Shown here piece by piece: positions 17,901 to 26,083 of a stretch of DNA of 64,000 bases. This DNA is from Verrucomicrobiia bacterium. Lineage in GTDB: Bacteria > Verrucomicrobiota > Verrucomicrobiia > Verrucomicrobiales > DEV007. Below the pieces are notes generated by a model. The model made no database searches. It saw only the letters and a list, made by a program, of their open reading frames with translations, and was not told the DNA's origin. The stretch is from NCBI GenBank assembly GCA_030427505.1, contig JAUICH010000006.1, positions 186,001 through 250,000 of the forward strand, written 5' to 3'. The translations under genes and the position numbers were made by a program. Position 1 is the stretch's first letter; each line of letters opens with the position of its first letter.

Positions 17901-19451
17901 GACGAGACGATTAAGCTGCCGCCGCTCGGGGCACTGGCTCTGGAGGATTTCATTGCGGACGCCCAGCCCGCGAGCGGGACGAAAAAGTCACAGGGGAAGC
18001 TATGGCGCGAATGGATCGACCGCTTTCGCGACGCCCGGGAACACCGGCCTGACGTGCCCGCCGGTCTTCAGACGGAACTGCGCCCCTATCAGTTGGATGG
18101 CTACCGCTGGCTCAGCCGGCTGGCCAAGACGGGCGCCGGGGCCTGTCTGGCGGATGACATGGGGCTGGGCAAGACCGTTCAAGCGCTGGCGCTATTGCTG
18201 GAACGGGCCCCGCTGGGGCCTTCCCTGGTCGTGGCGCCCACCTCGGTCGCGGCCAACTGGCTGGACGAGGCGGTGAAATTTGCGCCCACCTTAAACCCCG
18301 TTGTGTTCGGTGACGCGGGTGACCGGGCCGCTCAGCTCGCCGGGCTGGGCCCGCGCGATCTGGTCATCTGCACCTATGGGCTGCTCGCGCGCGAGACCGA
18401 AGCTCTGAGCGAGGTGGAGTGGAGCGTCATCGTTCTGGACGAGGCCCAGGCTATCAAGAACAGCGCCACCCAGCGGTCAAAGTCCGCGCGAAATTTGCGG
18501 GGAGCTTTCAAAGTCGTCACCACCGGCACTCCGGTGGAGAACCGCTTGTCAGAGTTGCACACCCTGTTCCAGTTTCTCTTGCCGGGTTTCCTGGGGTCTT
18601 GGGAACGCTTTCGGAAACAGTTTGCCGATCCCATCGAGCGCGACCAGGACGCCGCCGCCCGCGCCCATCTGCGGCGGCTCATTCAGCCCTTCCTGCTTCG
18701 CCGGCTCAAGTCCAGCGTTCTGCGCGATCTGCCCGAGAGGACAGAGATCAATCTTCACGTGGATCTCAGCGAGGAAGAGACCGCCTTTTACGAGGCGCTG
18801 CGCCAGCGCGCGGTGGAGGGACTTGAGGAAGGGGCCGGCGAAGCTGGCGCCATCCAGATTCTCGCCGAGCTAACCCGGCTGCGGCGGGCCTGCTGTCACC
18901 CTGTCTTAGTGGATAAGAAAGCCGGCGCCACGATGAACAGTTCCAAGCTAGCGGCCTTTTCCGAGACGCTAGACGAACTGCTTTCCGGCGGCCACAAAGT
19001 GCTGGTCTTCAGCCAGTTTGTCGATCACCTCTCCTTGGTCCGGGCCGAGTTGGACCGCAAAGAAATCAGCTATCAATACCTCGATGGCTCTACCTCCAAA
19101 CCCAAGCGGAAACAGGCGGTCGATGCTTTCCAGCGTGGGGAGGGGGAAGTGTTTCTCATTTCGCTGAAGGCGGGCGGATTCGGGCTGAACCTCACCGCCG
19201 CGGACTACGTCATTCACATGGACCCGTGGTGGAATCCCGCCGCCGAGGATCAGGCCAGCGACCGCGCCCACCGCATTGGGCAGACCCGTCCGGTTACCAT
19301 CTACCGTCTGATTACCCGGGACACGATCGAGGAAAAAATCGTCGAACTGCATCACCGCAAACGCGAACTTGCCGATTCCCTCCTGTCCGGCAGCGCCGAT
19401 GCGGATGCCCGTCTCTCGCCGGAAGAACTCCTCTCGCTGATCCGGGGATAG
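14991..19451 (+). CDS. Very large SNF2-family DEAD/DEAH-box ATPase
   Basis: A 1486-residue cytoplasmic protein. The C-terminal about 450 residues are a complete Swi2/Snf2 motor: RPYQLDGYRWL, Walker A DDMGLGKTVQ (about residues 1053-1062), VVAPTSVAANW, Walker B VLDEAQAIKN, TGTPVENRLSEL, then helicase-C motifs including LVFSQFVDHL, LISLKAGGFGLNLT and the arginine-finger motif QASDRAHRIGQ. The N-terminal 1000 residues are mostly helical at first (a tetratricopeptide-like, Ala/Leu/Glu-rich region) and then contain a predicted domain before the motor. Bacterial homologues (HepA/SNF2_N type) translocate on DNA and remodel protein-DNA complexes. Neither a methylase nor a restriction partner is adjacent, so a defence role is not supported by context. 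The start ATG is the first in frame after a 190-base gap. Confidence 0.9.
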   Translation: MASSGQSDLFDSPEDAPEPGKEALGLADLSRDTFDVLVFAAMQYQPAAKSKVSQSLPSIGLRNEAERRFTQLQVKEALQLLVSKGWLELRQQGYLASAHWRTRIFAVAFGDPEYHGRAVSIAEWMLMYEYDPRYSYYASPLKKQIRLELLLYLGRGEEALEIVKPKYGLSEEFKPSLAFLIAGFDAEKLRKVSAPLLEKAVADYLEMAFFDLFPPEPAWETMADTALSPELVSLAGSVHFLRGEEAEIHERIDELRDLAAKLKKTDAAQERVCLADARALEASLDFAKGKIDEAIGGFEESILIEKGTSRKMKFCPRWIGGLIFQLALCLRGEAGDIQRAYQIGKWSQELDQTDFSGYGHFGNLVADCVVGDTRQLLLEATIRNEDFLGSSLPNLNSLLFAIVFRLAGAKPAEVTAWEKKMGELADLATERGYGWLAMEAAAFSAMAGDTAGNRERAETLAAKCGIENAVPFSDRLAAPEAWEAQLKAMEAVAEKYGQKAAAKTSTKSKGARKELIWHLRIVMEEDIENHDYAYPTFGGSEAEDDDPDENFSIPDFVYQSVHDQPFFFDLRPIERSVSKTGRATKGRPVSLKKLHEDSGGIPHLTDQDRAVAKFIRKQRNWGGHAIYTLEDPRALIEVAGHPLLFADAEASRPLTLTRERIRVEVSEDKKNQITLRLVPPLAPGDEKAKLVEVGPDQYRIYEITKAVAELANAFEEESLLKLPGKAKTRLMNAISTLAGDLEIGAEGKVAEAGDSAEFRQVEGDATPRLRLVPEGEGLRVRMRVRPIATSDFTFPPGEGKAVIFGFDGDERVQAKRSLKEETKRATAVVEACPTLARHRGESPDPWEWLLDSPLACLELLRDLHALREGDNKDAPAVVLEWPEGEPVRLAGVVSAGSTTVSLGGSADWLTLSGEVRVSEDLVFSMRKLLEFSAASSRRGFIEIEDGKFVALTEEFQRQIDDLRVLSQPGKDETIKLPPLGALALEDFIADAQPASGTKKSQGKLWREWIDRFRDAREHRPDVPAGLQTELRPYQLDGYRWLSRLAKTGAGACLADDMGLGKTVQALALLLERAPLGPSLVVAPTSVAANWLDEAVKFAPTLNPVVFGDAGDRAAQLAGLGPRDLVICTYGLLARETEALSEVEWSVIVLDEAQAIKNSATQRSKSARNLRGAFKVVTTGTPVENRLSELHTLFQFLLPGFLGSWERFRKQFADPIERDQDAAARAHLRRLIQPFLLRRLKSSVLRDLPERTEINLHVDLSEEETAFYEALRQRAVEGLEEGAGEAGAIQILAELTRLRRACCHPVLVDKKAGATMNSSKLAAFSETLDELLSGGHKVLVFSQFVDHLSLVRAELDRKEISYQYLDGSTSKPKRKQAVDAFQRGEGEVFLISLKAGGFGLNLTAADYVIHMDPWWNPAAEDQASDRAHRIGQTRPVTIYRLITRDTIEEKIVELHHRKRELADSLLSGSADADARLSPEELLSLIRG

Positions 19452-19611
19452 CGTGTGAGGCAGAGTGATGTTCCCCGGGCGATTTTCGCCGCGGTTCCCG
19501 TGCGGGTTGACCCAAGTTGGCATTGGACCCGCATGAAGCGAGCCGCGTCAACCGGCGCGATTTCACCCTTGCCGCAGGAGGGTGAAGTGGCCAGATTGCT
19601 GGCTTCAATTT

Positions 19612-20364
19612 ATGAAAATTCCCCACATTCTACCAGTCGTGGCCGCCATTGGTCTGATCACTCCCGCTTTCGCCAAGGACACGGAAACGTGCATGGCGCT
19701 GACTCCCGTGCCGCATCCGGGCAAGGAAAAGTTGCATGAGTCTTTCAATGAAATTTCCAAAGAGGGCAAAGCGCCCCTGGTGTTCCTGGGGGATTCGATC
19801 ACGGCTGGCTGGACCGGTAAGGGCATGGAGGTCTGGAAGAAGTACTGGGAGCCGATGGGCGCCGTGAACTTTGGTATCGGTGGGGACCGCACGGAGCACA
19901 TCCTTTGGCGCTTGGAGCACGGCAACTACGACGGCCTGAAGCCGAAGCTGACCGTGCTGATGATCGGCACGAACAACACCGGGCACCAGGGCCGGGAAAT
20001 GGCGGAGCACGGCGGCGCGGTCTACACCAGTACCGCCGAAGAGACCGCCGAAGGCGTGGCCGCCATCATTAATAAGCTGCATGAGAAGCAGCCCCAGATG
20101 AAGGTTCTCCTGCTCGCAATCTTCCCGCGCGGCGCCGACAGCGACGACGAGAAGCGGCAGAAGAACGAAGCCACCAATAAGATCATCTCCGGTCTGGCCG
20201 ATGACGAGACGGTGTACTACCTGGACATCAATCAGTCCTTCCTGGAGCCGGACGGCACGCTTTCCAAAGACATCATGCCCGATCTCTTGCACCCCAACGC
20301 CGCCGGATACGAAATCTGGGCAAAGGCGATCGAGAGCAAGGTGAAGGAACTGATGGCGGAATAA
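19612..20364 (+). CDS. Secreted SGNH/GDSL hydrolase (PAF-acetylhydrolase-like)
   Basis: A 250-residue exported esterase of the SGNH superfamily. After a signal peptide (residues 1-20, ending TPAFAKD) block I is VFLGDSITAGW with the catalytic Ser, block II Gly is in VNFGIGGDRTEHILWRLEHG, block III Asn is in MIGTNNTGH, and block V is DLLHPNAAGYEIW with the Asp and His. This pattern is that of the PAF acetylhydrolase-like subgroup, which in planctomycetes and verrucomicrobia usually deacetylates carbohydrates. The start at 19612 fits the signal peptide; a longer frame begins at 19582. It lies 160 bases after the SNF2 gene and is probably a separate transcription unit. Confidence 0.92.
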   Translation: MKIPHILPVVAAIGLITPAFAKDTETCMALTPVPHPGKEKLHESFNEISKEGKAPLVFLGDSITAGWTGKGMEVWKKYWEPMGAVNFGIGGDRTEHILWRLEHGNYDGLKPKLTVLMIGTNNTGHQGREMAEHGGAVYTSTAEETAEGVAAIINKLHEKQPQMKVLLLAIFPRGADSDDEKRQKNEATNKIISGLADDETVYYLDINQSFLEPDGTLSKDIMPDLLHPNAAGYEIWAKAIESKVKELMAE

Positions 20365-20414
20365 CGAAGCGAGCTTCGAAACACTTGAGGAGGCCGGTGG
20401 CGGGAAAGTTCCCG

Positions 20415-21050
20415 CTACTCGGCCTCTTCCACTTTTACCACGTCCATCTGGATGAACTGGCCGTGGTAGGGTTTGGGAGCGGGTGCGATATCGGGCACCA
20501 CCAGCTTGGCGAAGTTGGAGATGAGTTTTCCGTTCTGCCCGTTCCCGCTCAGCTTCACCGTCGCGCCGCCGTCAATCTCGATGGTCTTGGTGTAGTCGAT
20601 GGTGAAGATGCGGTGCCCGACCGCGTCCTGGCAGTTGAGGAAATAGTGGGATTCCGGTGAGGAGATGTCGATGCGGTAGATGTTGTAGGTGGCATTGTTA
20701 GGCTCGCCGCCCCGGTAGAAGTAGTCGCCATCCATCTCGCCGTCCTTATACATCATCGGTTCCACTACGCCACGGAAGCGAATGGTCACTTTGTAGCGCT
20801 TACCGGATTCGCCGCCGAAGGTCCTCACGCTCTCGAAATTGTCCGTCGTATTCGGATCACCGTCGACCAGGGCGGACTCGCAGTTGGCGCCTTCCTTCGG
20901 GTTTTCCGGCATTTCGCCGGTGCAGGGGAATTCAAAGCGGTAGCCATCGATTGATGCCGCGGGACTGGCGGGCTTCTGATCTTCGGCCCGGGTAGCACAG
21001 ACACCGGCAAAGAGCGCGGCCAGAAAGAGGGAGGCGGGGCGGTTCTTCAT
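20415..21050 (-). CDS. Secreted protein of unknown function
   Basis: No family recognised. A 211-residue product with a clear signal peptide (MKNRPASLFLAALFAGVCATRAED). The mature part contains YRFEFPCTGEMPENP, the paired cysteines CTGEMPENPKEGANCES that could form a disulfide, and a predicted beta-rich domain with KVTIRFRGVVEPMMYKDG and SHYFLNCQDAVGHRIF. The mix of beta strands and acidic loops resembles a jelly-roll or carbohydrate-binding module, but I see no signature. It is convergent with the SGNH hydrolase gene. ATG 21050 is preferred over 21059 because it gives the usual Met-Lys-Asn signal start. Confidence 0.7.
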   Translation of the reverse strand: MKNRPASLFLAALFAGVCATRAEDQKPASPAASIDGYRFEFPCTGEMPENPKEGANCESALVDGDPNTTDNFESVRTFGGESGKRYKVTIRFRGVVEPMMYKDGEMDGDYFYRGGEPNNATYNIYRIDISSPESHYFLNCQDAVGHRIFTIDYTKTIEIDGGATVKLSGNGQNGKLISNFAKLVVPDIAPAPKPYHGQFIQMDVVKVEEAE

Positions 21051-21312
21051 GAGCGGCATTCTTCATCGGCGAAGGAATGGCAGCAAGCGCTAAGTAGCGG
21101 TTGGCGGTTCGCGGCCTGGGAGTAGCCGCGACTCAGAAATCTCGGCACAGGCTTGACCAGGAGAGGCCGCCACGGTCAAATCACGCCCAACCCAATCGCG
21201 CCATGTAATCCGGCTGTCCGAATTTGTATGGATCCCAGCTAACGGCCGCAACGGAGAGCGGGGCTCGTGAAAAAACGAAACCTTCACCGCGGGCGTTTGT
21301 GGGCATTACCGA

Positions 21313-23202
21313 ATGAACTCTCTCTCACACCGAACTATCCGGCGGATTTTTGATCTAGTCCTGACCGCGACACTCTCCTCACCGGTTTTCTCGGCATTTT
21401 GTCAGGATTTGAGCGCCTATGAAGGGACCTACCGCCGGGAGCCGGTGGAAAATGGCTGGCATACGGGCACGATTCGGGTGGTGGGCGAGGGGACTGAAGC
21501 GCAGTTGCGTTGGAAAAATGACGCCGGGGTCGAATGGGGACTGACCCCGGGAGAGCCGGGTGTTCTGGATACGGACGAGGCCAATCCCTACTACCGGAAC
21601 GGCGCCCGTCAATTTCGGCTGGAAATGCGCGATGGGAAGGTGGCCGGATTCATTTTTAAGACGGATTTCTTTGTAAAGGAAGGGTTTACCTTTTTACCTC
21701 AGAAATCAGCGGGTTTTCATGGATACATTTCAGTAGGGTTGGAATCTCCGCCTGATGAATACGGTTACGGTGCGAGCTTCTATGTTAGCATCTGGCCGCT
21801 GGTGACTGGGAACCTGGCGAACTTTCAGATCGGCTTGCCCTCGACCTGGATCATTCCGGACAACCGGGACTTTAACGAGCCACTTTGCCCGCCGGGGACG
21901 ATGGCGCGAGACAACTGGCCGGAGCGCGGTCCCTACTATCGCGAAGTGTTTCAGACCATCGAGGGCGGGCTCGGCTATTGGGGCGATACGCGATTTAAAT
22001 CCGTGACGCCGAAGTACCGGATGAATGGCACCGACAACGGATACACCCATATGATCTCCACTCCAGGATGGGGACCGGGTAGAATTGAGCCGCTGAAACC
22101 CGAACAGATGGGACTGGCCCAGCTGAGCAACCGGCTCCTCGTGGCGCCGGACGGCATTACCTTTGAAGAAAACGCGAACGGTAAGCTGCTGGGCAATGCG
22201 TGGATGGTTCTGCCGATAACGCAGGCGAAGGACGGCCCCGGCCAGCCGACGGGAGATCAGAGCTGGACCCTGTTTCTCAACGCGGCCAACTTCAAAGGGC
22301 CGGTCGCTTTCTTTATTCCCCAAACCTGGAGCCGATTATCTCAGGGCTATCCCACGATTGCAGGGCGCGGGTTGGATGCCCGTCCCGCGCGGATGGGCGG
22401 CGGCGCGATGGAAGTCAATACGGTTCCCTTCTTTGAGGCAACGGATAATTCTGGCAAGACATACACTAGAATCCCCAAGATTCAGTTTCCGGTGAACCGG
22501 AAAGGGGAAACGCGGCTGATGCAGGACATCACCTTTTACTCCAAGGGGGCGATTCTTCCTTCCGGAGAGTTTGACTCCCGCAAAGCGTGGTATCCCGAGC
22601 TGACGGCACGTCCGCTTCGATTTGATCAAGGGCCGCAAAAAGTGGCATTGCAGGGCTTCGATTCGTTTGTGGAAACCACCGTTCTGGGAACCCGCAAGCA
22701 CCAAGCCTTTGGTTTGAAATGGAAAAAGGCGCGGGATGGTTTCGCGGCCCTGCCCGAGTATTTCGAACAGGCCGGAGACGAACGAATCGCCGTCGAGGAG
22801 AATCAGGTGCCTCCGGAAACTAAGCTCAAAGATCAGGAGTTCATCGAAACTCCGGGAGACGGGGAGTATTCCTCACCAGAGTCCGGTATTTGGGCGCAGC
22901 CGGGACCTGTTTCGGAACGGAGAGAGGTGAGGCTGACCGATGGTTCTGTGGTGACCTATGCCTGGTACCGGTTTGTCGATCAGCCTTCCTTTGAAGCTTT
23001 CGATTGGAGCGCGGAGGAGAAAGAGCGGATTCAGAGCCTGGTGGAACGGATTCACCGGCAGTGGATAGTCCAGGGGAAGTATCTTCCAGAGCCAAGCGAA
23101 GGTGACCTGGTGGCATTGGACGCGGCCATCATTCTCACTCCACCAGAGGGTTTTGAAACCGGCTATGTGCCGATTGCGCTGTTTCAGAGCCGGGGAGAAT
23201 AG
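21313..23202 (+). CDS. Large secreted protein of unknown function
   Basis: A 629-residue protein with an N-terminal hydrophobic segment (about residues 15-33, then FCQDLSAYEG) that suggests export. Early mature sequence has YEGTYRREPVENGWHTGTIRVV and a strand-rich segment, as in lipocalin- or DUF-type beta barrels found before larger domains. Aromatic-rich segments follow (GYGYGASFYVSIWPLV, NFGI-like turns), which would suit a beta-sandwich or propeller, but no catalytic motif is evident. It stands before the chaperone/effector operon in the same orientation with a 344-base gap, so it is probably transcribed separately. I cannot name its function. Confidence 0.7.
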   Translation: MNSLSHRTIRRIFDLVLTATLSSPVFSAFCQDLSAYEGTYRREPVENGWHTGTIRVVGEGTEAQLRWKNDAGVEWGLTPGEPGVLDTDEANPYYRNGARQFRLEMRDGKVAGFIFKTDFFVKEGFTFLPQKSAGFHGYISVGLESPPDEYGYGASFYVSIWPLVTGNLANFQIGLPSTWIIPDNRDFNEPLCPPGTMARDNWPERGPYYREVFQTIEGGLGYWGDTRFKSVTPKYRMNGTDNGYTHMISTPGWGPGRIEPLKPEQMGLAQLSNRLLVAPDGITFEENANGKLLGNAWMVLPITQAKDGPGQPTGDQSWTLFLNAANFKGPVAFFIPQTWSRLSQGYPTIAGRGLDARPARMGGGAMEVNTVPFFEATDNSGKTYTRIPKIQFPVNRKGETRLMQDITFYSKGAILPSGEFDSRKAWYPELTARPLRFDQGPQKVALQGFDSFVETTVLGTRKHQAFGLKWKKARDGFAALPEYFEQAGDERIAVEENQVPPETKLKDQEFIETPGDGEYSSPESGIWAQPGPVSERREVRLTDGSVVTYAWYRFVDQPSFEAFDWSAEEKERIQSLVERIHRQWIVQGKYLPEPSEGDLVALDAAIILTPPEGFETGYVPIALFQSRGE

Positions 23203-23546
23203 AAAGAAGTGGTTAGGGTCGGGAAGCGGGCGTGATTCGCGGAGAGGTAAGCCAGGGTGCTGAAATGAGGTGTCTCAAGCTTCGGGAAATGTGTCGCGAT
23301 CGGCGCGGATTGAAACTTGAAGAAAGCGTGGATGAGTGGTCAAATGATTGACCCGAAAAGGTTCCTTCTGAGACACATCTATTTTACCCGCCTTTTGAAG
23401 GGGGCGGAAAAGGTAAAGTGAGGGTATAGCCTTCAACAGTTCACGCGTGAAACGGCGCGAAGTCTTGCCAGGAATTCATTTGGCCAGTACTCATTCCACC
23501 CCCGTGAGTTGATGAGAAATTTCCGGGTAACAGAATTTTTTTAACG
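23203..23546 (+). promoter_or_regulatory. 344-base regulatory gap before the chaperone/effector operon
   Basis: No gene is seen. It holds a perfect 16-base palindrome at 23338-23353, a partly complementary pair (GAGGTGTCTC at 23267-23276 and GAGACACATC at 23371-23380), and a hairpin-like stretch around 23385-23422 with TTTACC and GGTAAA as outer arms. The spacing suggests a control region of the downstream operon rather than a degraded gene. The chaperone gene starts at 23547 after a T-rich run. Confidence 0.5.
23338..23353. promoter_or_regulatory. Perfect palindrome, candidate operator
   Basis: GGTCAA-ATGA-TTGACC, six-base arms about a four-base centre, about 200 bases before the chaperone start. 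The symmetry fits a dimeric regulator. I know no regulator for it. Confidence 0.4.
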
Positions 23547-24011
23547 ATGGAGGAAGCTGAACGTCTCGACAAGATCATGGAGGAACTGGGCCCCGTGATG
23601 CCGGAAGTAACTACTGTGGCTCAACTGGAGGAGCATGAGTGGGTGGTAGTGTGGCAGGAAGATGCGGTCGTCAGCCTGCATTTCGATTCCCGGGATTCTT
23701 TCCTACACTTTTCGCTCCACGTGGGGGTTCCTGAAAGTGAACAGCGGCTTTCCGCTTATGAAGCGCTGCTCATGTATAACTTTCTGGGAATCTCCACCGG
23801 CGGAGTCCGCATGAGCCTGGACGGCCCGGGAGGGATGGTAGTACAGGAATACGGCTGCGCTTCCCGGGATATTGATCTCACCCGGATTCAGGGGATTCTG
23901 CGGGGCTTTGTTACCAAGGGGTATCTGTGGCGGGAAATGCTCGCTTCGGGAACGTTTTCCGTGCCGGATGGGCCGGAACAGATCCAGGATCCTCCCGGTA
24001 TTCGGGTCTGA
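23547..24011 (+). CDS. Type III secretion chaperone (CesT-like class I)
   Basis: A small acidic protein of 154 residues without signal peptide, with the alternating alpha-beta layout of class I T3SS chaperones: an N-terminal helix (ERLDKIMEELG), strands (WVVVWQEDAVVSLHFD, FLHFSLHVGVP), a central helix LSAYEALLMYNFLGI with the family Asn, further strands (VRMSLDGPGGMVVQEY) and a C-terminal helix (ILRGFVTKGYLWREML). Such chaperones hold the N-terminal binding domain of an effector and pilot it to the injectisome. The gene precedes a large multi-domain protein with an interval of 59 bases. I rate the call from architecture, not from a database match; a structurally similar YbjN-type fold is the main alternative. 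Confidence 0.72.
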   Translation: MEEAERLDKIMEELGPVMPEVTTVAQLEEHEWVVVWQEDAVVSLHFDSRDSFLHFSLHVGVPESEQRLSAYEALLMYNFLGISTGGVRMSLDGPGGMVVQEYGCASRDIDLTRIQGILRGFVTKGYLWREMLASGTFSVPDGPEQIQDPPGIRV

Positions 24012-24070
24012 CAGAGTTTTTTCGAAAGTTGGTCACCAGTGGGCCACCACAAATCGTAGGAGGAAAGGTC

Positions 24071-26077
24071 ATGTCTTCAATCGAATCAGGTCACGGGGGG
24101 CTGGACGTCCGTGCTTCGCGGCTGGACCAGTGGAAGGACAATGTCGACAACCTCAAGGACGGCATGAAAGTCCGGGTTCACTACAGCATCAGCGAGGATC
24201 CGCTGAGTCAGCTGGAGGGGAAGAAGAAAGTCGTCACCGAGACGCTCCGTACCACCGGACCCGATGGAAAGTCGTTCAGTGGTTCCGGTCTTTTCTCCAG
24301 GGGAGGCGACCGGCTCGCAATGATCGACTACTTGCGGGAGTTGGGGAAGGAAGCCTTTGGTGACGACCCCGTTAAGCTGATGGCCTGGTATGCCAAGATG
24401 GAAGACACCATCCCCCTGGCCAAAGGCATGAGCCTGGCGGACGATCAGGCTTTTTATAAGGAGCTGACTTCCACCTCTAAGTTTCTTAGGGCGACTTTCT
24501 CTGGGGGGGACGCTTCCGTTTCTGACATCAATCAGATGATCAAGGACGTGGAAAAGATGCCCAGCCCCAAGTCTGGCCCGGTGCCAGTGAGGAGCAGGAG
24601 CGTGCCCGTGCAACAGCAGCAAGAACTGGTTTCCCAACAGTTGGGGGGCAGGCTGGGCATCTCCGAGCCGGAGATGGTGGATCTCACGTCAAAGGTCGAT
24701 CCGACTTCTCTCCAAGAGGTGGATTTGGGCAAAGGCCTCGATGGGGTGAAGAGCGATCCCTATCGCGATCGCGGATGGTCGGAGTCAACCGAAGTCGACG
24801 AGGTCGAACTGGACGAACCCCACGAAGTAAAGATCGAGATGGGCAAGGACCCAGAGGTGATCGATCTGGGTAAAGACTCCGATGGGGTGAAGAGCGATCC
24901 GTACCGCGACCGCGGATGGTCGGAGTCAACCGACTCGGACGAGGTCGATCTGGATGATTCTCACGAGGTAGAGATCAAGATAGGGAAAGATCCAGAGGTG
25001 ATCGATCTGGGTAAGAATCCTGACGGCATCAAGAGCGATCCCTACAGGGAATACAGCGTTTCGGATTCCTCCGAACCGGAATTGGAGGTGGGGGATCAGA
25101 ATGTCGGTTCAGGATGGGATATCTTTGAAGATCCGATGTACGCCGTCGAGCCCAGCGAAGAGCGTGGGGATACCGCTCCGCTGGATGACAAGACTTGCAA
25201 AAAGTTCTTTGGTCAGAAGGTCGACCAGATCAAAGGTCTGGTGGCCGATAAATTGAGAAAGTCTTTTCCCGGTTACAATCGGCAGCAGGTGATGGACAGC
25301 ATCAAGCTGGAACACGCTGGCGGTATGATTTTCTTTCGAATGGAGCCTTTGGGGGGAGTAAAGGGACTGGAAGCGCGGTTCGATACTGTAAAAAAGGAGA
25401 TCCATTTGGATTTCGCTGAAGTGGCGAAAAGTTCGCAGGGAAAGGGAATGTGTCAGGCGTTCTTCGAGTCGTTGCTGAAGCTGGTTCCGGACGACAAGAA
25501 CTTCAAAACCTTGAAGATGAACGCCAACATCGACGTTGGGGGGTACGCGTGGGTGAAATACGGCTTCGTTCCGGAAAGCAAAGAGCAATTGGCGCCCGTG
25601 CTGAACCACTCCAAGGAGGTGCTCGGAAAGTACCAGGCGTTCTTACAGGAAAAGTTTCAGACCGCTTCAGGGACAGAAAGAGAAGAGATCCGGAAGAAAC
25701 TGGCGGATCTCCAACCCTTGCTGAAAGAGGTCGACGCGGCCCTGGCATCCGATACGCCCAATCCCAAGATCATTCGCAAGATCGCCTGCCTTACGGATGT
25801 CGTGCCCACGGACGAGTTTCAACCGCGCTATACGGACAAGAACCTCCAGGTCCAGGATGTGAATCTGGGAGACATCCCGCTCACCCTGGGCAAGGCCTGT
25901 CTGCTGGGCCAGTCCTGGGATGGGGATTTCAGTCTGGCCAAGGGCGGCAGCCGCAGTCTGCTCAGGAAGTACATGGTGTCTCAATTGAAGCCAGAGAAGT
26001 ATTTTTTCTCAAGGATCATGACAGCGATCAAAGAGACGTCGGCCAAAGGTTACGACTCGGACATGCAAAAGATGTAG
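24071..26077 (+). CDS. Repeat-containing effector candidate with GNAT-like segment
   Basis: A 668-residue cytoplasmic protein with no signal peptide or membrane helix. The start is fixed by a strong Shine-Dalgarno site (TAGGAGG, 24057-24063) before ATG 24071; the open frame extends back to 23927. Residues 1-150: helical, charged region. Residues about 155-215: disordered, Pro/Ser/Gln-rich. Residues 218-340: two 47-residue tandem repeats and a third partial one, each with KSDPYR, acidic and probably disordered. Residues about 375-520: folded domain with SSQGKGMCQAFFESLL and GGYAWVKYGF, resembling GNAT acyltransferase motif A (Q-x-x-G-x-C). The last about 100 residues are of unknown type. Its place beside a CesT-like chaperone gene makes it a likely secreted effector. 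Alternatives are a cytoplasmic scaffold protein. Confidence 0.75.
   Translation: MSSIESGHGGLDVRASRLDQWKDNVDNLKDGMKVRVHYSISEDPLSQLEGKKKVVTETLRTTGPDGKSFSGSGLFSRGGDRLAMIDYLRELGKEAFGDDPVKLMAWYAKMEDTIPLAKGMSLADDQAFYKELTSTSKFLRATFSGGDASVSDINQMIKDVEKMPSPKSGPVPVRSRSVPVQQQQELVSQQLGGRLGISEPEMVDLTSKVDPTSLQEVDLGKGLDGVKSDPYRDRGWSESTEVDEVELDEPHEVKIEMGKDPEVIDLGKDSDGVKSDPYRDRGWSESTDSDEVDLDDSHEVEIKIGKDPEVIDLGKNPDGIKSDPYREYSVSDSSEPELEVGDQNVGSGWDIFEDPMYAVEPSEERGDTAPLDDKTCKKFFGQKVDQIKGLVADKLRKSFPGYNRQQVMDSIKLEHAGGMIFFRMEPLGGVKGLEARFDTVKKEIHLDFAEVAKSSQGKGMCQAFFESLLKLVPDDKNFKTLKMNANIDVGGYAWVKYGFVPESKEQLAPVLNHSKEVLGKYQAFLQEKFQTASGTEREEIRKKLADLQPLLKEVDAALASDTPNPKIIRKIACLTDVVPTDEFQPRYTDKNLQVQDVNLGDIPLTLGKACLLGQSWDGDFSLAKGGSRSLLRKYMVSQLKPEKYFFSRIMTAIKETSAKGYDSDMQKM
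24722..25093 (+). repeat. 141-base tandem coding repeat in the effector candidate
   Basis: Two full 141-base units (24722-24862 and 24863-25003) and a partial third to about 25093. Each encodes 47 residues opening DLGK and containing DG(V/I)KSDPYR, followed by RGWSEST, acidic DEV(E/D)LD, and GKDPEVI at the end. Codon usage differs between units, so amplification is old enough for synonymous drift while the protein is kept. The single tyrosine per unit lies in an acidic disordered context. Confidence 0.9.
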
Positions 26078-26083
26078 CACGCC

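Noticed and set aside
24722-25093. CRISPR array
   Set aside because: Repeats are 141 bases, in frame and coding; there are no spacers of 30-40 bases or cas genes.
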